Notes: generated by a model not told the origin, from the letters alone. DNA of 64,000 nt from Vibrio porteresiae DSM 19223 (GCF_024347055.1 NZ_AP024896.1:1612001-1676000); one strand, 5' to 3'. Shown: positions 51,041-61,088, numbered from the stretch's first letter. Numbers and translations are program-made.

Positions 51041-51397
51041 AGTCTGCCAACCTCAAAAATAGCTCGAACCAGTACAGTGACTCTCGCTATCCATGCCAAA
51101 GACACGGGTATTGTCGCCCGTAAAAAACTATTTTCAATCATTGGCAGAGAGGGAATTGTGACAAATTTTTACAAAACCGCTCAAAATAACAACAGGTTAA
51201 CACCGTATTACACAAAAGGGGTAGGCAACCTATTCTTCCTCTTAGCAAATTCGTTATTAATTAAGCCGCACAAAGCAAATTTAACAGATTATTTACAATT
51301 TAACTTTTTACGGCTTGGCTGTTACATTTGTGCAAAATGAGGTTAAATTGCACCAATTTGCATATGCACTCACACTTTCATTTTGTGCCGTTTCTAC
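51041..51397. other. Gene-free region left of the D-aminopeptidase cluster
   Basis: 357 bases. A plus-strand frame at 51077-51340 has no ribosome binding site and a composition unlike real genes here. The right part is AT-rich. No strong terminator or binding site was recognised. Confidence 0.5.
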
Positions 51398-52219
51398 TTA
51401 ACTTTGCGTCGTACCTAGATAGGAAAATGCACACAATAAACTGATCAGCGTTTTCATATCATTGGCCGTATAAGTGACCGTGCGTGCATCCAATTGCTCC
51501 ACGCCAGGAATCAAAGCAAACAGGTCAGCCATTACTGGTTTAGTGGCACTCAGTTCCAGTACATAAGGGGGAGTTAATAAGCGTTGCTCGGTTTTAGTGC
51601 GGTTGATGACGGCATTAAACGCCGCTGCGCGAATTTTTTCTTGTGCATCTTTAGGGCTGAGCGATTGAGCCGCAGTGGTGGAAATAGCGCGTTTAACACA
51701 AGCATAGCTCACACCGGGATAGCGTTTTGCAATCCAGCCTTGCAACTGATCATCCCCCGATACCAACAGCAAAGGAGCGCCGTGCTCTAGGGCTGATGAG
51801 GTGTAGAGATCGGCTTCTGCCATTGGCAGACCATTAACACACACACGATAGAACGCGGCGCCGTTGATGGTATGGGCTAATACGCCCTTTTCACCCGCCG
51901 CGCTGTGATAACCAATCAAGAACAGACCATCAAAAGGTTGATGGTCAATCCCTTCGACCATAGAAAATGGACGAGGTTTACTGGAGACCAGCTCCGCTCG
52001 AGGATCAAGGTAATCCGCACGTAAGTTGGTCATCGGACCGTGACTGTCTGCCACCACCACCTGTGTGGCACCTGCATCGAACGCACCAGCAATCGCTGCA
52101 TTCACTTCTTGTTCCATCAAAGCACGGGCAAGTTCGTACTCACCATTGCCAGCACGACACTGCTGCGAAGCTACGACGCCAGCTATGCCTTCAATATCAG
52201 CCGAAATAAAAATTCTCAT
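51398..52219 (-). CDS. dppA: M55-family D-aminopeptidase
   Basis: Zinc peptidase that removes N-terminal D-amino acids such as D-Ala from short peptides. The 273-aa protein has the M55 metal residues in FISADIEGIAGV (Asp and Glu), VVADSHGPM (His) and GYHSAAGEKGVLAHT (His), plus NGLPMAEADLY. It is the last gene of the leftward peptide cluster, in line with use of D-residue peptides brought in by the ABC transporter. The symbol follows the Bacillus dppA peptidase, not the E. coli binding protein. Confidence 0.93.
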   Translation of the reverse strand: MRIFISADIEGIAGVVASQQCRAGNGEYELARALMEQEVNAAIAGAFDAGATQVVVADSHGPMTNLRADYLDPRAELVSSKPRPFSMVEGIDHQPFDGLFLIGYHSAAGEKGVLAHTINGAAFYRVCVNGLPMAEADLYTSSALEHGAPLLLVSGDDQLQGWIAKRYPGVSYACVKRAISTTAAQSLSPKDAQEKIRAAAFNAVINRTKTEQRLLTPPYVLELSATKPVMADLFALIPGVEQLDARTVTYTANDMKTLISLLCAFSYLGTTQS

Positions 52220-52319
52220 TATGCATCCTTCACTTAATCGTTAGATCAACAGCTGACTCAATATGCCCACCGGTTAGCCGTGGCGAATATGAGCTCAACC
52301 ATCAAATTCTGTTGCGCCA

Positions 52320-53372
52320 TTAATGTTGTTGAGTCACTAACTGATCCAACAGATCACTTAACGCTGGACGTTGATGTCCAGCAAATCCGGTTACTTGCGT
52401 CGCTTGCATTAACGCATCCAAAACTGCACGCTCGGTCGCTTCGGCTGCGGCTCGCAGCATTGGGTCCAGCTCACTATCAGAGATATTCTGACTTTGTGAC
52501 TGGGTAGAAAAAGCGACCGCAATGTCGCCAGAGCCATGTCCCCAATAACTGCCTAAACGACCAAGCCCTGCCCCGGCACGTTTTGCCACGCGTTTCAATT
52601 GGCGCGCATCGAGGGGCGCATCGGTTGCCATAACAATAATGATTGAGCCTTTATCCTGCTGCTCGCTATGGGTGTTGAGCAGCGCTTGCAGCGTTTCACC
52701 CATCGGAATACCTTCTAACTGAAGTGCACTAAGAGCGCCAAAGTTAGCAAGCACCAACACACCCAGAGTGGCATTAAGACTAGGAACCACACAAGAGCTG
52801 GTGCCAATACCACCTTTTAAGGCAAAGCAGCTCATGCCGCGCCCTGCACCAACACTGCCGCGAGCAAATTCTGTCTCTGTGTGACTTAGCGTTTCCATCA
52901 CCATTTCTTCGGTGATCGCCAGCGCTTGAATGTCGTTGAGGTAACCGTCATTACACTCCAACACCAGAGGATTGACCGTGGGCAAGGTGCGTCCAATTTG
53001 CGGATTTTGCTCAATCATATAGCGAACTGTGCCACTAAACGCTCGGCCAACACAGAGGGTATTGGTTAACACTATCGGGGTTTCTAAGCGGCCAAGTTCT
53101 TCGATTTGAACTAGCCCGATGGGTTTGGCAAACCCGTTTAATACCGCCACACCGCACGGTAAAGGCTCAGCATAAATACCCACCGCTTTGGGTGAAATCG
53201 CAGTGACGCCCGTTTGGCATTCACCATCATTTAAGGTGTGGTGACCGACGGTCACTCCTGCAACATCAGTGATGCGGTCATGTTTACCACTGGCAAAATG
53301 GCGAAAGCCCAGTTGGCGCTCAGAGCGCCAACGGTCTAAAAGTAAGGAGATACGTGCTTGTAAACTGTCCAT
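52320..53372 (-). CDS. P1-family (DmpA-type) aminopeptidase
   Basis: Self-processing Ntn-like peptidase that cleaves short peptides with N-terminal L-, D- or beta-residues, depending on the member. The 350-aa protein has DRITDVAGVTVGHHTL, GSVGAGRGMSCFALKGGIGT and the expected self-cleavage point before the nucleophile Ser in DKGSIIIVMATDAPLDARQL (about residue 238). A gap of about 60 bases separates it from the ABC permease gene. In this cluster it would help break down imported D-residue or beta-linked peptides. Confidence 0.92.
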   Translation of the reverse strand: MDSLQARISLLLDRWRSERQLGFRHFASGKHDRITDVAGVTVGHHTLNDGECQTGVTAISPKAVGIYAEPLPCGVAVLNGFAKPIGLVQIEELGRLETPIVLTNTLCVGRAFSGTVRYMIEQNPQIGRTLPTVNPLVLECNDGYLNDIQALAITEEMVMETLSHTETEFARGSVGAGRGMSCFALKGGIGTSSCVVPSLNATLGVLVLANFGALSALQLEGIPMGETLQALLNTHSEQQDKGSIIIVMATDAPLDARQLKRVAKRAGAGLGRLGSYWGHGSGDIAVAFSTQSQSQNISDSELDPMLRAAAEATERAVLDALMQATQVTGFAGHQRPALSDLLDQLVTQQH

Positions 53373-53433
53373 GTGTACTCATTGTGCCTAAGGCACAGGT
53401 TAATAGCTATTTAGGTTGACCACTATTGGGGGA

Positions 53434-54312
53434 TCATTTCAATTTCGGGTCTAAGGTATCGCGCAGTGCATCGCCAAGCAAATTAAACGCCAGTACCGTG
53501 AGAAAAATCGCGAGACCGGGGAACACACTGACATGCCAAATACCTGCCATCATCATATTGCGTCCCATCGCCAAAATGTTACCCCACTCAGGTACATCAG
53601 GCTCTGGCCCTAAGCCAATAAAGCTCAAGCTTGCCGCCGTTAAGATACTCGAACCAATACGCATGGTGAAATAAACAATCACACTCGATAAAGTGCCTGG
53701 CAAGATATGACGAAACAGAATCAATTTGTCGGATGCACCGACACATTTCACGGCGTCCACATAAGGCGATTGTTTCAAAGATAATGTCGACGCTCGCACG
53801 ATCCTCGCAAATACCGGCACACTAAACACTGCCACAGCAACGATCACGTTATTTAGGCCTGGACCTAAAATCGCTACGACGGCAATCGCCAACAGCATAC
53901 CGGGAAAAGCAAACAGCACATCCGCGCCACGCATAATCAACATGTCAACTTTGCCACCGTAATAGCCAGCAACAAGCCCTAAAACAATACCAACAACCAT
54001 ACCAAGAGTGACCGAAAACGTTCCGACATACATCGAGATTCGCGCGCCATAAATGATCCGGCTCATCACATCACGACCTAAATCATCTGTGCCCATCCAG
54101 TGTGCCCAACTAGGTGGCGAGGAGATCGCCATCCAATCAGAAATCATCGGGTCATAGGGGGCAAGCCATGGTGCTAATAGCGCAACCAACACCAGTAGCA
54201 GCACAAATCCGCCAGAAGCCAGTGCCATTGGGTTACGCAAGAAACGTTGCCAGAAATCACGCCAAGGAGAGCGAATCGGCCCTTGAGTACTGATAGATAA
54301 AGTGTTTTCCAT
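53434..54312 (-). CDS. Dipeptide/oligopeptide ABC transporter permease (DppC type)
   Basis: 292-aa inner-membrane subunit with about six helices, an N-terminal cytosolic stretch RSPWRDFWQRFLRNPMALAS typical of DppC/OppC, and the EAA loop region ARIVRASTLSLKQSPYVDAV-KCVGAS. SWAHWMGTDDLGRDVMSRII is also diagnostic. It lies 11 bases after the DppB-type gene and pairs with it. Confidence 0.95.
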   Translation of the reverse strand: MENTLSISTQGPIRSPWRDFWQRFLRNPMALASGGFVLLLVLVALLAPWLAPYDPMISDWMAISSPPSWAHWMGTDDLGRDVMSRIIYGARISMYVGTFSVTLGMVVGIVLGLVAGYYGGKVDMLIMRGADVLFAFPGMLLAIAVVAILGPGLNNVIVAVAVFSVPVFARIVRASTLSLKQSPYVDAVKCVGASDKLILFRHILPGTLSSVIVYFTMRIGSSILTAASLSFIGLGPEPDVPEWGNILAMGRNMMMAGIWHVSVFPGLAIFLTVLAFNLLGDALRDTLDPKLK

Positions 54313-54323
54313 TACGCTTCTCC

Positions 54324-55244
54324 CTAACGCAGACGAATCGCTGGGTTCACTACGGCATAAAGCAGATCCACCAATAAATTAATCACTATAAATTCAAGAA
54401 CAAACAGCATGACTAACGCTTGAATCACGGGCTGGTCTTGGGTTTGAATCGATTCAATCAAAAGCCATCCGAGTCCCGGCCAGCTAAATACTCGCTCAAC
54501 AACAATTGAGCCCCCCAGCAAGAAGCCAAATTGCAGACCGAGCATGGTGATCACAGGAATTAACGCATTTCGCATCACGTGTTTCCATGTAACTAATCGA
54601 GCACGTAACCCTTTGGCCTTCGCGGTGCGCACATAATCTTCTTGTGCCACTTCCAAAAAGGCTGAGCGAGTAAATCGCGCCATCACTGCCGCTACCGAAG
54701 CGCCGAGCGTTAATGCAGGCAAGATAATGTCGCTGGGTTGATTAAATCCACTGACCGAGAAAATCCCAAATGGCATCGCGACAAATTGAATGAGCAGTAA
54801 GCCCAGCCAAAATGGTGGGACTGAGATGCCGCCAATCGCGGCACTCATTAAGGTCCAATCTTGCCATTTCCCGCGCTTTAAGGCAGAAAATACGCCCACC
54901 ACTAAACCCAGAATCACCGACCAAACGAATCCCGCTAATGCCAACCAGAAGGTTGGCATAAAGCTTTCAGCAATCACTTCTTTTACTGGCTGACGAGTTC
55001 GGTAGGTCACACCTAAGTCGCCATGAGCTAACCCATTGAGCCAATGAAAATATTGCTGTGGTAATGGCTTATCTAAACCTAAATGGATCCGCGCCGCCTC
55101 CACCGCTTCCAATGTGGCATCTTCCCCGGCATAGACGCGCGCTGGATCTCCCGGTAACAGTTTGATAAAACCAAACACCAATAAGGAGACCACCAGTAGT
55201 ACCGGGATCATTTCTAATAATCGACGAACAACATACGATAACAA
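54324..55244 (-). CDS. Dipeptide/oligopeptide ABC transporter permease (DppB type)
   Basis: 306-aa inner-membrane subunit opening MLSYVVRRLLEMIPVLLVVS, the usual DppB/GsiC start, with KLLPGDPARVYAG and the EAA loop SAFLEVAQEDYVRTAKAKGL. About six helices. The GSIVVERVFSWPGLGWLL segment is family-typical. It follows the binding protein gene by 18 bases. Confidence 0.95.
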   Translation of the reverse strand: MLSYVVRRLLEMIPVLLVVSLLVFGFIKLLPGDPARVYAGEDATLEAVEAARIHLGLDKPLPQQYFHWLNGLAHGDLGVTYRTRQPVKEVIAESFMPTFWLALAGFVWSVILGLVVGVFSALKRGKWQDWTLMSAAIGGISVPPFWLGLLLIQFVAMPFGIFSVSGFNQPSDIILPALTLGASVAAVMARFTRSAFLEVAQEDYVRTAKAKGLRARLVTWKHVMRNALIPVITMLGLQFGFLLGGSIVVERVFSWPGLGWLLIESIQTQDQPVIQALVMLFVLEFIVINLLVDLLYAVVNPAIRLR

Positions 55245-55262
55245 GGTGCTCTCCTCTACCGC

Positions 55263-56804
55263 TTAGTTAAATTGCGCTTGGTTAAACAGCAGTGAACCGT
55301 CGGCTAGCATCGAAACGCCAGTGAGGTTTTTCTGTTTACCTACCAAGTTATCTGGCGTACCTAAGAACGCGATTGGCGCATCTTTCCAAATAAGCGATTG
55401 AGCGCTGGCGTAAGCTTTCGCACGTGCAGCAGGATCAGCGGTTTTCAAACCATCCATGATGGCATTGTCGACGGCCTTGTTGCTGTAGTAAGAGACGTTA
55501 TACGCGGTTGGCGTCCATGATTCGGTAGCAAACAAAGGACGAAGAGCCCAGTCGGCATCACCAGTAGATGGAGACCAGCCACCGTAGTAGAGGTCGAACT
55601 CAGCTTTGCTAGGATCTTTAACACTCCACAACTTGGAGTTACGTGTACCAGAATCCATCGGCACCACGGTGACGTTAATCCCTACTTGGCCTAACTGCTG
55701 TTTCACAAACTGCGCTGAGCGCACACTTGTGGTCGCATTGGAAGTCCAAAGCTTGAGCGATAGACCTTTGTCATAACCCGCTTCTTTCAGCAGTTTTTTC
55801 GCCATGTCAGGGTTGTAGCTGTAATCAGGAGAAGTTTGCTGAGAGTAGAACTGCACATTCGGAGCAATAGCTGAGTGCGCAGGAACGCCCATGCCAGCGG
55901 CACTGATTTTCAACCATACATCGCGGTTCAATGCGTAGTTAATCGCTTGGCGCACACGCACATCTGCCAACGCTTTATGTTGGGTGTTGATCGCCATGTA
56001 CATCATGTAAATACTAGGGTCGCGTTGTACCGCCAGTTTGCTGTCTTTGGTAACAGAGTTGATGATATCGGCAGGCAAAGGATAGATAGCGTTAACTTGC
56101 CCTGCAATCAATGACGCTACGCGAGTGGAATCTTCTGGCGCTGGATAGAAGGTCACGCTATCGACTTTTGGCCAGCCTTGTTTCCAGTAGTGGTCAAACT
56201 TCGTCAACTTGACATCTTTGCCTGGTTTCCACTCCACAAACTTAAATGGTCCAGTACCGGTTGGATGCATGCGCAGTTCTGCTTCACTGGTGTATTTGGC
56301 CAATACGGCAGGACTCCACATGACCGCGGATGGGTGAGCCAAGGTGTTAATAAAAGCACCAAACGACTGGTTTAAATCGATTTTAACGGTGTGATCATCA
56401 ACTGCGGTGACTTTCTCGATCATCTTGTACAAGCTATTACGTTTCAAACCTTTGGTTTGATCTGACAGACGATCAAGGTTCGCTTTCACCGCCGCCGCAT
56501 TGAATGGCGTGCCATCTTGGAAGGTCACACCATCGCGCAAGGTGATGGTAAATTGGGTAGCATCGGCATTGCTGGTGTATTGGGTCGCCAATTGAGGAAT
56601 CAGTTTCATCTGATTATCAAACTGGAACAGACGCTCAAAGATGCCGCTTTGCACTGAGTAACTCACGTTGTCAGAGGTATCGTGTGGATCAAGACCGGTA
56701 ATATCCGCATACATCGAGATTTTCAGATCTTCGGCGAGCACGCCACCGGAAAAGCTAAGGGCGAGCGCAAGGGCCACCGTTGAACGGGTAAATAATGATT
56801 TCAT
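55263..56804 (-). CDS. Peptide ABC transporter substrate-binding protein (family 5)
   Basis: Periplasmic binding protein of the DppA/OppA family. The start at 56804 has AGGAG upstream and gives the signal peptide MKSLFTRSTVALALALSFSG cut about LAEDL; the longer upstream frame lacks these. SBP_bac_5 features include GLDPHDTSDNVSYSVQSGIF, TITLRDGVTFQDGTPFNAAA and HPTGTGPFKFVEWKPGKDV. Length is 513 aa. The glutathione/murein-peptide branch (GsiB, MppA) looks similar, so the ligand could be a murein peptide or a D-Glu-containing dipeptide; this follows from the enzyme genes next door. Confidence 0.94.
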   Translation of the reverse strand: MKSLFTRSTVALALALSFSGGVLAEDLKISMYADITGLDPHDTSDNVSYSVQSGIFERLFQFDNQMKLIPQLATQYTSNADATQFTITLRDGVTFQDGTPFNAAAVKANLDRLSDQTKGLKRNSLYKMIEKVTAVDDHTVKIDLNQSFGAFINTLAHPSAVMWSPAVLAKYTSEAELRMHPTGTGPFKFVEWKPGKDVKLTKFDHYWKQGWPKVDSVTFYPAPEDSTRVASLIAGQVNAIYPLPADIINSVTKDSKLAVQRDPSIYMMYMAINTQHKALADVRVRQAINYALNRDVWLKISAAGMGVPAHSAIAPNVQFYSQQTSPDYSYNPDMAKKLLKEAGYDKGLSLKLWTSNATTSVRSAQFVKQQLGQVGINVTVVPMDSGTRNSKLWSVKDPSKAEFDLYYGGWSPSTGDADWALRPLFATESWTPTAYNVSYYSNKAVDNAIMDGLKTADPAARAKAYASAQSLIWKDAPIAFLGTPDNLVGKQKNLTGVSMLADGSLLFNQAQFN

Positions 56805-56890
56805 GGGTTTCTCCTGATTATCCATAATCAAAATGTCAGTCCCAGAGAAAGAGAAACAGCTCAAAGCCTCTTTTAGGGAATGGGGTTTAG

Positions 56891-58738
56891 CTAAACTACG
56901 AGTGATTCATCGACCGATTGTGCCACCCAATGCTCTGGGGCGATTTTACGGTAATTCAATTTGGTTCCTTCCACCCCGACAGGGCGCATAGGTGATGGTG
57001 GCAATTCGCTATCATCAAATTGACGCTCTTTACGTAAGTTCGGATCAGCAATCGGCACCGAATCAAGCAAACGGCGCGTATATGGGTGTTGTGGATGGTT
57101 AAAAACCGCCTGACGACTGCCAAATTCAACAATGTTGCCGAGATACATCACCGCGACTCGGTTGGCGATGCGTTCCACAACCGCCATGTCATGGGAGATG
57201 AAAATCCACGCCACGCCAGTTTGCTTTTGCAAATCCATCATTAAGTTGATCACTTGCGCTTGAATCGACACATCAAGCGCGGACACCGCTTCATCAGCAA
57301 TGATCACTTTCGGTTTGAGCGCCATCGCGCGGGCAATCGCAATACGTTGACGCTGACCGCCAGAAAATTCATGGGGATAACGCTGCGCATGTTCTGGTTT
57401 AAGGCCGACACTCACCAGTAGCTTTTCTACCTCTGGGGTCGCCTCTGCCAAGTTTTTGGCTAAGCCGTGAATAAGCAAAGGTTCGGCAATCGAAAAACCC
57501 ACCGTCAACCTAGGATTGAGCGAGGCATAAGGGTCTTGAAACACCATCTGCATTTCGCGGCGAATCGGTTTGAATTTGGCTTCGTTGTACAAAGAGATCT
57601 CTTTGCCTTGAAAATGAATGCTCTCTGATTGGCTTTCAATCAGACGCAACAGCGAGCGCCCAGTAGTCGATTTTCCGCAGCCACTTTCTCCAACGATGGC
57701 TAAGGTTTCTCCCTGCCACAAACTAAAATCAATCTGTTCCACCGCATGCACTTCATGACGCACTCGAGATAGCACGCCACTGCGAACGGGGTAATAGACT
57801 TTTAGACCGCGTACATCAAGTAGCGGTTTGCCATCGTAGTTTGCAGTGCGATGTTCTTGGTCTCCAACCAGTGTCGGCTGTCCAACCAATTCAAACGGCT
57901 TTGGCCAGTAGCTATCGGTCATATCGCCCAGTTTAGGAACGGCAGCGAGTAGCGCTTTGGTGTAAGAGTGTTGCGGCCGATGGAAGATCTCTTCCACACT
58001 GCCCGTTTCCACCACTTCACCACGAAACATCACCACCACTTTGTCAGCCACTTCAGCAACGACGCCCATGTCATGAGTAATAAACATCACCGACATATCG
58101 CGCTTCGCTTGTAAGTCTTTCAAAATTTTCAAAATGCGTGACTGGATAGTCACATCCAGTGCCGTGGTTGGTTCGTCGGCGATCAGCATTTGAGGGTCGC
58201 AAGTGAGTGCCAAAGCGATCATCACACGTTGGCGCATCCCACCCGATAGCGCATCGGGATAGCTTTTCATCACCCGATCCACATCAGCGATATGAACCTG
58301 TTTAAGTAAATCACAAGCTTTGCTGTACGCTTCGGCTTTACTGCAAATTTGGTGATCGAGCAAGGCTTCCGTTAGCTGGTCACCAATGCGCAATACGGGA
58401 TTGAGCGAGGTCATCGGCTCTTGGAAAATCATGGCAATCTCTTTGCCACGAATTTGGCGCTGCTCACTTGGGGTCAATTGCAATAAATCTTGGCGATATT
58501 GCGCCGGTTGAAAATGGATTTCTCCCTGCTCAATCACCGCGTTATCGCTCAACAACCCCATAATGGTCAGCGATGTGACTGACTTGCCAGAGCCGCTTTC
58601 CCCCACGACCGCCACTATCTCTCCTCGTTCGACGCTAAACGACACGTTACGCAGCGCCGAGTTCATTCCTTCGTGGCTACGAAAACCAACACTGAGGTTT
58701 TCCACCGCGAGCAGTGGTTTACTTGCTTGAAAAGTCAT
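56891..58738 (-). CDS. Fused dual-ATPase subunit of the peptide ABC transporter (DppD-DppF type)
   Basis: Two complete nucleotide-binding domains in one chain, as in GsiA. First NBD: Walker A GESGSGKSVTS, signature LSGGMRQRV, Walker B MLIADEPTTALDV. Second NBD: Walker A GESGCGKSTTG, signature FSGGQRQRI, Walker B VIIADEAVSALDV. Each is followed by an oligopeptide-transporter C-terminal segment (HPYTRRLLDSVP). The start at 58738 (MTFQASKPLL) has AGGAG-like sequence upstream and avoids overlap with the racemase gene. Length is 615 aa. Confidence 0.95.
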   Translation of the reverse strand: MTFQASKPLLAVENLSVGFRSHEGMNSALRNVSFSVERGEIVAVVGESGSGKSVTSLTIMGLLSDNAVIEQGEIHFQPAQYRQDLLQLTPSEQRQIRGKEIAMIFQEPMTSLNPVLRIGDQLTEALLDHQICSKAEAYSKACDLLKQVHIADVDRVMKSYPDALSGGMRQRVMIALALTCDPQMLIADEPTTALDVTIQSRILKILKDLQAKRDMSVMFITHDMGVVAEVADKVVVMFRGEVVETGSVEEIFHRPQHSYTKALLAAVPKLGDMTDSYWPKPFELVGQPTLVGDQEHRTANYDGKPLLDVRGLKVYYPVRSGVLSRVRHEVHAVEQIDFSLWQGETLAIVGESGCGKSTTGRSLLRLIESQSESIHFQGKEISLYNEAKFKPIRREMQMVFQDPYASLNPRLTVGFSIAEPLLIHGLAKNLAEATPEVEKLLVSVGLKPEHAQRYPHEFSGGQRQRIAIARAMALKPKVIIADEAVSALDVSIQAQVINLMMDLQKQTGVAWIFISHDMAVVERIANRVAVMYLGNIVEFGSRQAVFNHPQHPYTRRLLDSVPIADPNLRKERQFDDSELPPSPMRPVGVEGTKLNYRKIAPEHWVAQSVDESLVV

Positions 58739-58755
58739 CCCTGATCCGCTCCTGA

Positions 58756-59721
58756 TTAAATCCAAATTTTGCCTTGGCGATACTCCAGATAAGGCGCACT
58801 GTCCATCGCAAGCCAAATCGGACCATCTAAATCCACCAGCTCACACTGAGCGGCTATCGGTAAGGCAGCATCCATCGCTAACGACGAGCCAAGCATACAG
58901 CCGACCATCAAGCGCATATTCAATGCGTTAGCCGTTTCCACCATGGCAAGGGCTTGAGTTAAGCCGCCACACTTATCGAGTTTGATATTGATGAACTCAT
59001 AGCGATTTTTCAGCGCGGCAATGTCGGTCGCGGTATGGCAGCTTTCATCGGCGCATACGGGAATCACATGGGCGAAATCAGCTAAAGCGTCATCGTTGCC
59101 AGCAGGTAACGGCTGCTCAATCATGGTGATATCAAATGGCAGTAACGCGTCAAACAGTTCCGGTAAATTGCAATCGGTCCACGCTTCATTCGCATCAATG
59201 ATTAACGTTGCTTTCGGTGCTACCGAACGAATGGCGGCGACTTTTTCGACGATCTGTTCACTATTCAGCTTTATCTTAAGCAGAATGCCATCGCGCTCTG
59301 CAGCCGATTTCGCTGCTGCGGTCATTGCTTCAACCGTATCTAAACTGATGGTTTCCGCGGTGATGATCGCTTCAGGCTGAGCAATATGGGTCAAGCGCCA
59401 TAAGGTACTCTGCTTTTTGAGTGCCTCTAGGCGCCAAAGAGCACAATCCAACGCGTTACGAGCCGAGCCTGCGGGTAACAGGTTTTGCAACGCCTCACGG
59501 GAAATCCCTTCTTGCAATTGCGGCACGACCGATTGGATTTGTGCCACAACGCTTTCTGGCGTTTCGTTGTAGCGCGGAGTTGGAGTGCATTCGCCTAAAC
59601 CAACGAATCCCTCTTGCTCTAAACTCACACGAACGACGGTGACCGCCGTACGTGTGCCGCGCGAAATGGTAAACGGTCTTGAAAGTGGCAATTCCACCAC
59701 ATCAATATCCACAGTACGCAT
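58756..59721 (-). CDS. dgcA: Enolase-superfamily racemase, likely N-acetyl-D-glutamate racemase (DgcA) or dipeptide epimerase
   Basis: 321-aa mandelate-racemase/MLE-fold enzyme. The general base pair and metal ligands are intact: the KxK motif in GILLKIKLNSE, metal Asp in LIIDANEAW, Glu in MIEQPLPAG, Asp in CADESCH and the second base in INIKLDKCGG. In isolation it would be called an L-Ala-D/L-Glu epimerase. Beside a DUF1611 protein it matches the DgcA-DgcN pair known for D-glutamate catabolism in marine Proteobacteria, where DgcA racemises N-acetyl-D-glutamate. The two readings are both tied to D-Glu; which is right cannot be settled by reading. It is 12 bases from the dgcN-like gene. Confidence 0.8.
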   Translation of the reverse strand: MRTVDIDVVELPLSRPFTISRGTRTAVTVVRVSLEQEGFVGLGECTPTPRYNETPESVVAQIQSVVPQLQEGISREALQNLLPAGSARNALDCALWRLEALKKQSTLWRLTHIAQPEAIITAETISLDTVEAMTAAAKSAAERDGILLKIKLNSEQIVEKVAAIRSVAPKATLIIDANEAWTDCNLPELFDALLPFDITMIEQPLPAGNDDALADFAHVIPVCADESCHTATDIAALKNRYEFINIKLDKCGGLTQALAMVETANALNMRLMVGCMLGSSLAMDAALPIAAQCELVDLDGPIWLAMDSAPYLEYRQGKIWI

Positions 59722-59733
59722 AATTCGCTCTTC

Positions 59734-60744
59734 TTAGTTCACTTGATGAAGAAGAAACTCGGCGATCGCGTCGATGCCAAAGCGCACTGAATCGGTGGCT
59801 GGTACTTGGAACTTTTCAGTGAGTTCAGCCAAATAAGCTTTCGCTTCTTCTTCAGGGTAATTAGACGTGTTCACTGAAATACCCGCCAGCTGTACATTCG
59901 GATTTGTCAGACGAGCGTTGTACAAGTTGAGATAGACACAATCTTCCATTTCAACCAACGGATGGTGCGGTAAATGACGTGTATGTGGACGGCCCATTTC
60001 ATGACACATCACTAAATAATCGGGTTGAGAACCGTGCAGTAGGCCTAAACTCACGCCCGCATAAGATGGGTGGAATAGTGAGCCTTGACCTTCTATCACA
60101 TCCCAGTGATCCGCATCGTTGGCCGGAGAAATCCACTCAGCCGCACCAGAGATAAAGTCAGACACAACGGCGTCAATCGGAATGCCTGCCCCCGCGACCA
60201 AAATACCGGTTTGACCTGTCGCGCGAAATTCCGCTTTCATACCCAGTTTTTGCATCGCCGCTTCAAGTGCTAATGAGGTGTACATTTTGCCCACAGCACA
60301 ATCGGTCCCGACGGTCAGCACACGTTTACCACTGCGAGGTAAACCAGAGCCCACTTTTAATGCAGGTTGATGATGGCGCACGTCAAACAGCGCAACATCA
60401 TGTTGTTTGGCTAAAGCAACGAGCTCAGGTACATCGACCAATTTTTGGTGTAAACCACTGGCGATATTGAGACCAGCTTCAATCGCATCCTTAATCACCG
60501 TCATCCAATGCTCTGGGATATAACCACCTGCGTTGGCCGTGCCAAGTACAAACGTTTTAGCGCCTTGGTCTTTGGCTTGGGCAGGTGTGAGTTCTGGTAA
60601 CCCAAGAGAAACTTGGCAACCTTCTAAATGCATTTGACCAACACAGGTCTCTGGGCGCCAAGCATGAATACCGCGCGCTGTTTTGGCAGAAAGGGGATCG
60701 GTTACGTCACCGAGGAAAAGAAGATAAGGTTGAGGTATTTGCAT
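59734..60744 (-). CDS. dgcN: DUF1611 protein, likely D-glutamate N-acetyltransferase (DgcN)
   Basis: 336-aa protein of the DUF1611 family, now known to include the D-glutamate N-acetyltransferase DgcN. It has an N-terminal Rossmann-like part (PYLLFLGDVTD, TFVLGTANAGGYIPEHW) and a P-loop-like domain VLTVGTDCAVGKMYTSLALE with DVIEGQGSLFHPSYAG and MCHEMGRPHTRHLPHHPL. The ATG at 60744 is chosen because AAGAGA lies 7 bases upstream; the ATG at 60768 has none. It is the first gene of the leftward cluster and divergent from a LysR gene, as in described dgc loci. Confidence 0.82.
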   Translation of the reverse strand: MQIPQPYLLFLGDVTDPLSAKTARGIHAWRPETCVGQMHLEGCQVSLGLPELTPAQAKDQGAKTFVLGTANAGGYIPEHWMTVIKDAIEAGLNIASGLHQKLVDVPELVALAKQHDVALFDVRHHQPALKVGSGLPRSGKRVLTVGTDCAVGKMYTSLALEAAMQKLGMKAEFRATGQTGILVAGAGIPIDAVVSDFISGAAEWISPANDADHWDVIEGQGSLFHPSYAGVSLGLLHGSQPDYLVMCHEMGRPHTRHLPHHPLVEMEDCVYLNLYNARLTNPNVQLAGISVNTSNYPEEEAKAYLAELTEKFQVPATDSVRFGIDAIAEFLLHQVN

Positions 60745-60834
60745 GTCCATGTCTCTTGCTACTGTCATTCGTTGATGAAATTCACTATGGCATGAACAAA
60801 ACCGCTGCCACGAATACTTGTTTGTTGCAGCCCC

Positions 60835-60849
60835 ATAACCTTAGGTTAT
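60835..60849. promoter_or_regulatory. Putative LysR-type box in the dgcN / LysR divergent region
   Basis: ATAACC-TTA-GGTTAT, a perfect interrupted palindrome with T-N11-A geometry. A second dyad ACCTTAG / CTAAGGT (60838-60844 with 60858-60864) overlaps it. Probable binding site of the divergent LysR protein. Confidence 0.55.
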
Positions 60850-61088
60850 ACCCCTAACTAAGGTACTGGAGAGCTCCCTAACGCCGATGGACCCAAGGTT
60901 TGGCTTATTGAGTATTGGCTTAATTTTTGCTGCGTTATGCGTAAGCCTCTGTTCAAATCAAACACATAGTTTAATCAAAAGGGTTGCAGCTTTACTGAAA
61001 AAGTGGCAATTCTAAACAGGCGGGAGGGACGTATAACAAGGAGTGTGTATACGTTAAGTTGGGGTCAGCCAATTGCGAGGGAACAGCA

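Noticed and set aside
51077..51340. 87-codon plus-strand ORF in the gap left of the D-aminopeptidase gene
   Set aside because: No ribosome binding site, no recognisable domain and composition unlike neighbouring genes; likely chance.
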